The notes under the pieces are model-generated. The model searched no databases. It saw nothing but the letters and a program-made list of their open reading frames with translations, and was not told where the DNA came from. A DNA stretch of 26,625 bases from assembly GCA_036506795.1 (NCBI GenBank), contig DASXRC010000056.1, positions 1 through 26,625 of the forward strand. The letters run 5' to 3'. This stretch comes from DASXRC01 sp036506795. Lineage in GTDB: Bacteria; Actinomycetota; Actinomycetes; Mycobacteriales; Micromonosporaceae. A program made the position numbers and the translations under genes. Below, one piece after another: positions 5,138 through 13,700 of the stretch (the stretch's first letter is position 1; each line of letters starts with the position of its first letter).

Positions 5138-7822
5138 GTGACCACCTCCCGCGCGCGTAGCCTCCAGCAGCAGTTGCGCCCCTGGCGATGGACGCTGCAG
5201 GCGGTGGGCATCGGCCTCGCGGGAGTGGTCCTGGTCGTATTGGTCTTCGCTTCGCCGACCGAGGCCTACTGTTCCAGTCATTCGACGGGCTGTGGCCTGG
5301 TAACTGGTTTCATCAGCACGACGCTGATCGCGGTCGCCGGTTACTTCTTTATCGTCGTTTGGACGCTGAGACGAGCGATTCCCCGGTACCTCGACCTGGC
5401 ACGTCGCACTCCACACACGCTACTTCCGACCGCTGGGCGGGTACGCTTCGCCGACCTTGTCGCACGGCCATCGCTCGCGAGGGCGATCATCAACGAGCTC
5501 GAACCCTCCCGCCGTGGGGCACCGGTGGTGGTCGTGGGCGCGGCAGGCGCCGGAAAGACCAGCTTTCTTCTTGAGCTCATCAGCCGCATAGCCGAGCATC
5601 ACGCCGTACCGGTGGCCTGCTCCCTGCGAGCCGCGGAACCCCCGGTGCGACTCCGTGCGATGGCCCATGAGCGCTTCATCGAGGCGATCGACCCGCTCGT
5701 CCGTTCCGCCGAGCATGCCGAGCGAATATGGAGGCGGCTGTGCGCGGACGGGGAGATTGTCCTCGTCGTCGATGGGCTGGACGAGTTCATGCTCGGGCGC
5801 CCCAGCCATGAACGGGACCAGGTGATCAGGTCCGCACTTGCCGACGCTCGCAATAACCGTTTGCCAGTGGTCATCGCATCGCGGCCGGAGACCCTGCCGA
5901 TAGGCGCACACGTCTCGGTCTTCGAGCTGGACCCGCTGACCAAGGAGGATGTTGTTCGCTATCTCGAGGGACGCATCCCGCCACGCAGTCGCCCCGACCC
6001 GGCCGTCCTCCGCGACCTTGCAGACGAGTGCCGCGCCACCCCGTACTACCTGGATGTCATCGCGGCGCTACATCGTTCTGGTTGGATCAAGGCCGACTAC
6101 GGAACCAACCGAGACCGGCTGCTGGTGCAGCTTCTCGACTCCTGGGTCGCGCTACTGCTTGACGGGGGCGTTTTGGGCGACGTCGAACTCGACAGGGCAC
6201 GCCGTACCTCCATCATCAATGGGCTCGGAAACCTTGCGTTCGAGATGACGACCGCGGCGACACTGGACGGCCGCCTAGAGCAGATCGCGGGAGCCCAGAA
6301 CCGTCCGGCTGGAGGCGGGCAATCATTGCCTGTCAGCGCCGTGGTCGATGGAGCGACCCGGCTTGAGCTCGTCGAGGCCTTCCCGCTCAACGGAGGCACA
6401 GGCGTCCGATTCACCCACGCCATAGGCCAGACCTATTTCCTTTCTAGGCACCTCAACTCCGAGCCGGACGCATGGCAGACGCTCGTCGGTGGCGCGCCTA
6501 CAGCCGAGATGAACCGGGCCCTGGTCATGTGGTGTGCCCGCGACGGCGACCCGGAACATGCCGCAAGGGTCGCTGAGGTCCTCGTCTCACGGGCGGCGAC
6601 CCTGGATCCCGACCGTGGGCTCTTCCTCCTTGTCACCGCAGGTGAGATCGCCAGCGCGGCGGGGCTGGACCAGTTTCGGGCCCTTGAGGGCGCTGGCGCC
6701 GGCCGGGCGTGGTCCCGGGCCAGTCCTCGGGCACGGCTCGCCGCGGTCCGGCGCCTGAAGGGTCGCACCGACACGTGGAGTCTTCGAGCGCTGCAGGACC
6801 GCACGCGCGACCGGGACGAGGCCTACCGCGTGCGCTGGGCGGCGGCTGGTGCGGTTGCCCTCGCTGGAGACGCCGCGTGGGCCGTCCTCGGCGATGAGTT
6901 CGAGCAGACCGTGAGGGCGGCCGTGAGTCGCACGTCCACGCAGTGGACCGATACCGAGACGCACGACATCTCAGTCACAGCGTGGATACTTCCGGCCCTC
7001 GCTCCGGTGCTCGCCGATGGTAACCGCGGGGCCGCCGAGAAGCTGGTCGAGGATCTCGCGGCTCTCGTGCCCAACATGCCTCCGGGCACAGAGTCGTCTC
7101 TCGCGGAGGGTTTCAAACTCGACGCGAGGACCAATCCCCCCGGTCCGATCGCGCCAGTGTTGTGGCAGCTACTTCAGCGATCAACCTTCTGGTACGCCCG
7201 CATCATGCTTGTCCACGCCGTGTGCATCCGGGCCATCCGGGATGCCCGCGCCAACGCTGGCGCGGCGGCGGAGCTGCGTAAGGTGACGCGCAACAACCCT
7301 CACCCATTCGTCGCTGCCGCCGTAACACTCGGCGAGCGGGCGATGAGGGACAACGACTTCATGCGCTGGATCTGGGAGGACGAGATCGCCGCCATCACCG
7401 GCTCCGGCACCACGCTCGACGACGACACCACGCGCCTCTTGGCGGACGTCGTCCTGCTGCTCAACCTTACGGAGCAGGGAGACCCTACCGACCGCGAGAA
7501 CCGCGAAGCACGCAAGAACGAGACGTACCGCCGAGCGGGATTGCCATATTGCCTCGCACACAGTCGTACCCGCGACGAGCTATTCGAGGCGTGCCCGACC
7601 CGCGAGTGCCCTTTCGACCTGTGCCCGTATCCGTCGACAGCGGACCGCGCCCTCGGGCGGGGCCAGTTCAGTGCCGCGTTCTGTCTCCACCTCGCCGAGA
7701 TCAGCGGCCGGCGCGCCTCCATGCGAGCCAGGCTCACCGCCCGCCGAGGCGTCCGGTGGAGCCGGTTGGCAGGGCGGGACGCCGGGCGTTTTTGGGAGCG
7801 CATGGCTGACCATGGCTTCTAA
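5138..7822 (+). CDS. Membrane-anchored NACHT/STAND-type NTPase with Cys-rich C-terminus
   Basis: The protein has 894 residues from a GTG with a strong GAGGAG site 5 bases upstream. Two hydrophobic segments (about 19-39 and 53-76) anchor it in the membrane. A P-loop NTPase domain follows: Walker A GAAGAGKT at 134-141 (Lys140), Walker B VLVVDGLDE with D212, D215 and E216, and a sensor-like VVIASRPE after it. The VDGLDE form and the SRPE motif are typical of NACHT-clade STAND proteins. Residues about 300-520 look like the winged-helix and helical modules. About 530-740 is Ala/Leu/Arg-rich and could be HEAT-like. The C-terminus carries C805, C819, C824, C829, C849 and H851, including a CPFDLCPYP motif, so it may bind zinc. 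STAND NTPases are signal-sensing switches, and many bacterial ones serve in phage defence. A downstream SDR gene overlaps by 11 bp. The exact function is not recognised. Confidence 0.85.
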   Translation: MTTSRARSLQQQLRPWRWTLQAVGIGLAGVVLVVLVFASPTEAYCSSHSTGCGLVTGFISTTLIAVAGYFFIVVWTLRRAIPRYLDLARRTPHTLLPTAGRVRFADLVARPSLARAIINELEPSRRGAPVVVVGAAGAGKTSFLLELISRIAEHHAVPVACSLRAAEPPVRLRAMAHERFIEAIDPLVRSAEHAERIWRRLCADGEIVLVVDGLDEFMLGRPSHERDQVIRSALADARNNRLPVVIASRPETLPIGAHVSVFELDPLTKEDVVRYLEGRIPPRSRPDPAVLRDLADECRATPYYLDVIAALHRSGWIKADYGTNRDRLLVQLLDSWVALLLDGGVLGDVELDRARRTSIINGLGNLAFEMTTAATLDGRLEQIAGAQNRPAGGGQSLPVSAVVDGATRLELVEAFPLNGGTGVRFTHAIGQTYFLSRHLNSEPDAWQTLVGGAPTAEMNRALVMWCARDGDPEHAARVAEVLVSRAATLDPDRGLFLLVTAGEIASAAGLDQFRALEGAGAGRAWSRASPRARLAAVRRLKGRTDTWSLRALQDRTRDRDEAYRVRWAAAGAVALAGDAAWAVLGDEFEQTVRAAVSRTSTQWTDTETHDISVTAWILPALAPVLADGNRGAAEKLVEDLAALVPNMPPGTESSLAEGFKLDARTNPPGPIAPVLWQLLQRSTFWYARIMLVHAVCIRAIRDARANAGAAAELRKVTRNNPHPFVAAAVTLGERAMRDNDFMRWIWEDEIAAITGSGTTLDDDTTRLLADVVLLLNLTEQGDPTDRENREARKNETYRRAGLPYCLAHSRTRDELFEACPTRECPFDLCPYPSTADRALGRGQFSAAFCLHLAEISGRRASMRARLTARRGVRWSRLAGRDAGRFWERMADHGF

Positions 7823-8594
7823 CGGTGACGGAGGCGCAATCACTCCGCTCGTTCCGGGCCTGGCCGGTCGGCGGGCCGTAGTGACGGGTGCGGCCCACGG
7901 GATCGGGCTCGCAGCGGCCCGGCTCCTGCACAGGGCTGGGGCTACCGTCGTCGCCGTCGACCACGACGAGGCCGCCCTACGCGCTGTGTGCGGCGACGGC
8001 GTCGGAGTGCCCGTCGTGGCTGACCTGGCCAACGACGACACCGCGAGTGTGGCGCGGCGCATCATCGCGGACCACGGGCCGATCGAGCTGATCGTCAACA
8101 ACGTGGGAGTCACGACGCCCGAGTCCTTCCTCACGCTCGAGCGTGAGGCGTTCGACCTCGTGGTCGCAACGAATCTGCGGGGTCCCTGGTTCTTCACGCG
8201 TGAGCTCGTGGCAGCGTTGATCGACGCGGACCGCGGCGGGGCGATCGTGTTCGTTTCCTCCATTCACGACACTCACGTTCGTATGAACCCACACTACAGC
8301 GCGACCAAAGCGGCGATTGCGATGCTCGTCAAGGAGCTCGCTTGCGAGCTCGGACCACACAGAATTCGGGCGAACGCCATCGCCCCAGGATGGATCCGGA
8401 CCGAGCCGTACGTCGACCCAAAGACGGTGCAGGTGCTCACCGAGAGAATCCCGGTTCGCCGACCCGGAACCGCTGAGGACATCGCTCGCATGATCCTGGT
8501 TCTTCTCAGCGATGACCTGGCCGGCTACGTCACCGGCATCGACCTGGTCGTCGACGGCGGGCTCTCCCTACATACCTGGCTGATGGACCGATGA
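7812..8594 (+). CDS. Short-chain dehydrogenase/reductase (classical SDR)
   Basis: The 260-residue protein is full length for a classical SDR. The cofactor motif TGAAHGIG is at 25-32. Asp50 at the end of the second strand favours NAD(H) over NADP(H). NNVG is at 96-99, the catalytic Ser at 149 and YSATK at 162-166 (Tyr162, Lys166). NAIAPGWIRT and the final VTGIDLVVDGG are standard. The ATG at 7812 lies inside the last codons of the NACHT gene in another frame, giving an 11-bp overlap; a GGGAG sequence lies about 15 bases upstream. Translation is probably coupled to the NACHT gene. The last 70 bp overlap the convergent glycosyltransferase gene. The substrate is unknown, and nothing else in the window suggests a pathway. 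Confidence 0.93.
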   Translation: MASNGDGGAITPLVPGLAGRRAVVTGAAHGIGLAAARLLHRAGATVVAVDHDEAALRAVCGDGVGVPVVADLANDDTASVARRIIADHGPIELIVNNVGVTTPESFLTLEREAFDLVVATNLRGPWFFTRELVAALIDADRGGAIVFVSSIHDTHVRMNPHYSATKAAIAMLVKELACELGPHRIRANAIAPGWIRTEPYVDPKTVQVLTERIPVRRPGTAEDIARMILVLLSDDLAGYVTGIDLVVDGGLSLHTWLMDR

Positions 8595-9778
8595 GCATGT
8601 CCGTGTTCGGCGACGACCTTATCGAAGATGCGGGTTAGCTCGGTCGCTACCGCGGCGGCACTGTGCTGGCTCATGACGTAGGCTCGTGCGGCCGCCCCGA
8701 GAGCGGCCGCGAGTTTATCGTTCTGCAGTACACGCACGAGTTGTGCCGCGAATTCGTCGGCGCCCTCCCCTACGAGCAAGTCTCGGCCCGGGTTCGCACA
8801 CATGCCGCCCAGGGCGAGCCGCGTCACGACGCAAGGCAGACCGGACGCCATAGCCTCGAGCAGCTTGTTCTTGACGCCGGCGCCCGTAAGCATCGGCACC
8901 GCGCAAGCGTGGCTGCCGGCCAGCCACGCCGCTATGTCCCGCACTTCACCAATCACGCGTACGCCGTCCAGCCGCCCCAGTGCCCGCACCCGACGCGACG
9001 GAGTGCGGCCAACGATCGCGAGGTTCGCGCGAGGCATCGCCGCGCGCACCAGAGGCATCACCTCACGGGCGAGGAACTCCGCCGCCGTGATATTCGGCGC
9101 CACGCTGAGAACGCCGTGGAAAATGATTCGTCCCCTTTCGCGATGCTGAATCGCTGGTGGCAGGAAGGCGGACTCGTCAACCGCGTGCGGGATCACCTCG
9201 ACCTCGAGGGTACGCCTGATGGCTAGCAGCGCGTCCCGGTCACGCCCGCTGAGGACGAGGACGCGGTCGAACGCCGCGTAGTGTGACGCTTCGAACCGAG
9301 CGACGCGACGGCTTGCGGCCCGCAACACCGGCCGGGCAAGACCCCGCGCCGCGACTGCCTGGGCTTCGAAGTTGAGATGCGCGGCATCGAGCGGCGCCAC
9401 GACGCACGGATGGTCACCGAGTTCGCGTCCTAGTGCGGCCAGCCAGACACCGGTCACGTAGACGAGGTCAGGGGCGAAATCCAAGATTGCTTGAGGTAGT
9501 CGCCTTCGCAGCCGCGTGCTGGCTAGTGCGAAGGCGGCCGGTGCCGTCCACGCCGGTGGGCTTGGGCCCCTCAGTTTCACGCCGCGGCAAGCCGCACGTC
9601 GGGCGGGGACCAGCCGAAGACCCGGCTCGTGGCACACGCTGCGCTGATCTGGCGCGAGCAATGCGAGCACCCGCACCTCATGCACCGCGGATAGCGCGGA
9701 CACAACCGAGGCGACCTGGGACCGGAATCCGTTAACCGGGCCGATGGGCGCTTCTTGCGCACAGATCAAAATCCGCAC
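8525..9778 (-). CDS. GT4-family glycosyltransferase
   Basis: The 417-residue protein has a GT-B fold. The N-terminal Rossmann domain begins MRILICAQEAPIGPVNGFRS and includes DFAPDLVYVTGVW. The linker into the donor-binding half has VIPHAVDESAFLPP. The C-terminal half carries IIFHGVLSVAPNITAAEFL, NLAIVGRTPS, VRVIGEVRDI and GAGVKNKLLEAMASGLPCVV, where the Glu and nearby glycines bind the nucleotide-sugar donor. This pattern is typical of retaining GT4 enzymes that build cell-surface glycans. No signal peptide is seen, so it should act at the cytoplasmic side. The start ATG at 9778 opens the first beta strand directly. Its last 23 or so codons are antisense to the SDR gene and unlike family C-termini, so the tail may be newly acquired. 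Acceptor and donor cannot be stated. Confidence 0.9.
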   Translation of the reverse strand: MRILICAQEAPIGPVNGFRSQVASVVSALSAVHEVRVLALLAPDQRSVCHEPGLRLVPARRAACRGVKLRGPSPPAWTAPAAFALASTRLRRRLPQAILDFAPDLVYVTGVWLAALGRELGDHPCVVAPLDAAHLNFEAQAVAARGLARPVLRAASRRVARFEASHYAAFDRVLVLSGRDRDALLAIRRTLEVEVIPHAVDESAFLPPAIQHRERGRIIFHGVLSVAPNITAAEFLAREVMPLVRAAMPRANLAIVGRTPSRRVRALGRLDGVRVIGEVRDIAAWLAGSHACAVPMLTGAGVKNKLLEAMASGLPCVVTRLALGGMCANPGRDLLVGEGADEFAAQLVRVLQNDKLAAALGAAARAYVMSQHSAAAVATELTRIFDKVVAEHGHAHRSISQVCRESPPSTTRSMPVT

Positions 9779-10236
9779 GATAGGGCCTCACGCTCCGGAA
9801 ACGCGCCATGTCACGGACGATCTCACGCGCCTCGCGTCGTGTGGATATTCGGACGCCTCAGACTCCGTCGAGAGCCCGAATTGGGTTGGCGTGGCGCGCA
9901 TCGCTGACTCCCTGCAGCGACGAAAGACGATGAGCATACGCAGGTCGTGCCTAGGGGTCAAGCATCCGCGGATGCCCGCCGCACACCCTCTCCGTGAAGC
10001 AATGCCAGTTGCTCGCTGCGCCGCCTGGAGATGCTTCCCGGACTTCGAGTCGAGAACGTGGGCCGCACGGTGGTATATCAGATTCGTTATAAGACGGGTC
10101 GCCGGAGCCCTACCGCGCCTCAATCTGCGCGTTCGGGCCCCTCGTCCGTTGCGCGGCGGAAGAATGGATAGGGATCTTCGACAGCTGACGCGTCGGCCGG
10201 TCGCCTCGGGCGTGCCGACCCAAGGGTGTGATTCCG
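9779..10236. other. Intergenic region, no convincing gene
   Basis: This 458-base stretch separates the glycosyltransferase from the P-type ATPase locus. Open frames on both strands exist but lack family-like content or a good ribosome site. An AT-rich patch (GGTATATCA to TTATAAG, about 10072-10093) includes a -10-like TATAAG at 10088-10093, without a good -35. It could serve the small membrane-protein gene at 10237. A minus-strand segment around 10040-10130 looks faintly protein-like and could be decayed sequence; I cannot assign it. Confidence 0.5.
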
Positions 10237-10713
10237 ATGCCACCACCGCAGGGACGGGCCACGCCTCGTCGCACGCCGTCCAAGCGCACCTCGTCTGCCA
10301 CGTCGACCCGCGGTTCTGCCCCTAGCGTCGGGACCCGTCGCGAGCGCGGCAGCTCGGCGACGACGCAGCCGCGTCCGCGCAAGCGAGTGACGCCGGCCAC
10401 TCGCACGGTCGCGCCGCCGGGCGGGACCTCGCGCGTCGGGTCGAGCGGATTGACCCTCCCGTTCGTGCGGGTTCGGGTTCCGGTTTCCGTCGCCCGTATC
10501 CCAGGCGCTGGAGCGGTGGCGCAGCAGACGAGATGGACTGCCCGGACGGTGCGATCCTTCCTGCCGCCCTCGGAGCGGCTGCTGTATTACGGGGGCCTCG
10601 GCGCCATGGCCGTCGCTGGGATTCTGGAGTGGCCGGTGGCCGCCGCAGCCGGGGCGGGCGTGTGGGTCGCCACCCGCGGCCAACGCCGCACGGGCCAGGT
10701 CGCGGCCCGGTGA
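10237..10713 (+). CDS. Small basic membrane protein, upstream partner of the P-type ATPase (paralog of 15128-15586)
   Basis: The protein has 158 residues. The first 60 or so are rich in Arg, Thr, Ser, Pro and Ala (for example RRTPSKRTSSATSTRG) and should be disordered and strongly positive. A short LPFVRVRVPVSV segment follows. The C-terminus has LPPSERLLYYGGLGAMAVAG then ILEWPVAAAAGAGVWVATR, one long or two short membrane segments, and ends in basic residues. It shares the LPPxE, GG, AVxG, EWPxA pattern with the protein encoded after the ATPase. The ATG at 10237 is chosen because AAGGG lies ten bases before it; a GTG at 10228 has no usable spacing. The gene ends 26 bp before the ATPase start, so they are probably co-transcribed. 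I recognise no characterised family. By position it may assist, tether or regulate the pump, as PacL proteins do for other actinobacterial P-ATPases, though it does not resemble those. Confidence 0.75.
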   Translation: MPPPQGRATPRRTPSKRTSSATSTRGSAPSVGTRRERGSSATTQPRPRKRVTPATRTVAPPGGTSRVGSSGLTLPFVRVRVPVSVARIPGAGAVAQQTRWTARTVRSFLPPSERLLYYGGLGAMAVAGILEWPVAAAAGAGVWVATRGQRRTGQVAAR

Positions 10714-10739
10714 CCGACCCGTCCTAGGGTGCGGGTGCC

Positions 10740-13700
10740 GTGGCAGCCCCTGCCCCGAGGCTCGCGATCGGTCCACGCCGCGCGTGGGCTCGCGACGGAT
10801 ATGCCCACATCGATGTCGGTCCCTTCGTGGTGGGCGATGTGACCGCCGAGGTGAGGCTGTTGGAGGAGGCTGTCGAGTCGGTCGACGGTGTCCAGTGGGC
10901 CGCGTACAACGGCGCGCTGGGGCGGCTGGTGGTCCGGTTCGACGAATCACGTACGGCGCTCGCGCCTCTCGTCCGTGCCGTGGACGCTGTCGACGAGCCG
11001 GCCACCCGACGAGGGCGGCGGCTTTGGCCACGAGACGTCGATCCGTTCATCGCGAATACAGTTGCGCTCGGCGCCGACCTGGTCGGTGCCGGGATGGCAT
11101 TCTTAGGTCGCGCGGCTCGGCTTCCGCGCGTACCTGCGGAGTTGGCTGCCCTGCCCTCATCCCTTGACCTCATTCCGGGGCTGGGTAAGGGTCTCCGCCG
11201 CGCGTTCGGGCCCGTCGGTGCGGACCTGGGCTCGGCGCTGGCATCGTCGGTCATCGGCGCCGCCTCACAGACCGGCCTCACGTCCCTGGCCGACGCGGCC
11301 CTGCGCGCGATTCTGTTGTCTGAGACATCGGCTAACCGAGGGGCGTGGGCGAGGCGGGCGAAGGATCTGCACCGCGATGCCGAGTCGAGCCGCGCGGGTG
11401 GGCTGGCGGTGGCAACGAGGCCCGCACCGCTCGGCGAAGGACCGATCGAGCGGTACGCGCGGCGGATCGGGTTGGTGGCGCTGTTAGCGGCCGGCGGACT
11501 GCTCGCGACGCCCGGTGGGCGCCGCCGTGCGGCGCAGGCACTGGTGGTGGGCTCGCCGCGCGCCGCGCGCCTTGGCCGGGAGGCGTACGCGGGTCGACTC
11601 GGGCGGCTGCTCGCGGGCCGGGGGGTCGTCGTGCGCGACGCGTCGGCGTTGCGTCGCCTGGATCGCATTCAGACGGTCGTGATCGACGCGACCGTCCTGT
11701 TCACCGGCCGGATCGTGATCGTCGATGTGGTGGCTGTCCGGGGCACCTCCGAGGAGGCGCGTAACCGGGCCGCTCGGTTGCTGGCGGACGCGCGCGTACG
11801 CGCCGGCAGGGCGGCTCCGCGCGTCACCCGAGGCGGCTGGGCGCTGGGCGCGGCGTCTCGCGCCGACGGGTCAACGTCGCAAGACCACACGGCGACCGTA
11901 GGCGGGCATGGATCGGCGCGGGGAAAGACCCTCGCGCTGACCCACGGCAGCGAGCTGGTGGCGTTGGTGCGTGTCGAAACGGAGTTGGATCCCCTTGGCA
12001 CCGCACTGGTCGCCGCCGCGCGCCGGGTTGGTCGGGTTCTCCTCGCCGGAGCGTCCGCCGATGTCGCCAAGCGGGTACATGCCGACGGTCGAGTCGCGGG
12101 CGGCTCCCGATTGGCCGCCTCGGTTCGCGAGTTGCAGGGCCAAGGCGGCGGCGTCGCCCTGGTGGCGGCGCGCAATGACGTTGCCCTGGCGCAGGCCGAT
12201 TGCGGCATCGGGATTCTTACGGCAGGCGGGCACAGGCCGCCGTGGGGCGCCCATCTGCTGGCGGGGCCTGGCCTGGAATCGGCATGGCTCGTCCTAGAGG
12301 CAGCCAACCTCGCCAAGCGGGTGAGCGGGCGTAGCGCGCGCCTAGCCGTCCTTGGTTCCGTCGCTGGTGCGCTCCTCGCCTTGACGGAAAGCGGCCCCAG
12401 GGCCGGGCGACGGGCGCTGACGGCCAGCGCCTCCGCAGCGATGGCGAGCCTCTTGACCGGCGTGTGGTTGGCTCGCGCGTTGGCTCGGCGTTCGCTACCG
12501 GTGCCGGAAGGAGTTGTGCCGTGGCACGCGTTGTCAATCGGTGAGGTTCTGCGCCTACTCGAAACCTCGGCGGCCGGGCTGTCGGAGGAGCGTGCGCTGC
12601 AGCGGCGGGGCGCTTTGGACAGCCGCGAGGAAAGCATTGACCAAGGACTACTCGCAGCGACTCTATCCGAATTGGACACTCCGCTCACCGCACCACTGGC
12701 CGCCGGCGCCGGCATTTCGGCCGCTACGGGATCGACCACCGACGCAATCCTCGTTGTGGCGGTCATTCTGGGCAGCGCGTTGGTGTCCGCAACTCAGGGG
12801 ATGACCGCCCGACGTGCGATGCGCCGACTGCAGACCGCCGCGGATCTTCGTGTCCGGCTGCACCGGAACGGCGAGGAGCGTGTCGCCTCGGCCGCGGAAC
12901 TCGTCCCCGGCGACGTGCTCTCACTAGACGCGGGCGATGCCGTGCCGGCGGACTGCCGTCTGTTGAGCTGCAACCGGCTGGAGGTCGACGAATCCACGCT
13001 CACCGGCGAATCGCTGCCCGTCGTGAAGGACGCGGCGGCCACGCTCGCCGCCACGGTCGCTGACCGCACATCCATGGTGTACGCGGGCACGACGATCGTG
13101 GCCGGTGCCGCGACCGCGATCGTGGTGGCGACCGGTCGGGCCACCGAGGCAGGACGTAGCGCGGGCATGACGGTCGACGATGCGCCGACCGGCGGGGTCC
13201 AAGCGCGGCTGCGCGCGATGACCCGGGCATCCGTCCCCGTTTCGGCGGCGGCCGCAGCCACGGTGCTCCTTGGCGGTCTCGTACGGGGTCGCCTCGCGGA
13301 GTCGGTCACCTCCTCCGTCGCCCTCGCGGTCGCGGCCATACCGGAGGGGCTGCCCTTCGTCGCCACCGCCGCTGAGCTGAGCACCAGCAAGCGACTGACC
13401 CGGCACAACATCCTCGTCCGCAGGCCTCGAGCGTTGGAAGCGGCGGGCCGCGTCGACGTCGTCTGTTTCGACAAGACCGGCACCCTGACCGAGGGACGCA
13501 TCCGGTTGCGCGCGATTTCCAACGGACGCAGCCATCGCGACGTAACTACCGCCGGGCCTGAGCACCGGCGCATCGTCGCGGCCGCGATGCGGGCGACACC
13601 TGCACCAAACGGCGACGGGACCCTAGCGCACCCAACCGATCGGGCGATCATCACGGGCGCCGACGATGCCGGAGTCGGGATCACCGACGGGGCGGCGGGC

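Noticed and set aside
9744..10325. A 193-codon plus-strand frame in the gap before the P-ATPase locus.
   Set aside because: Its residue composition is random-looking, it has no good ribosome site, and it overlaps both flanking genes.
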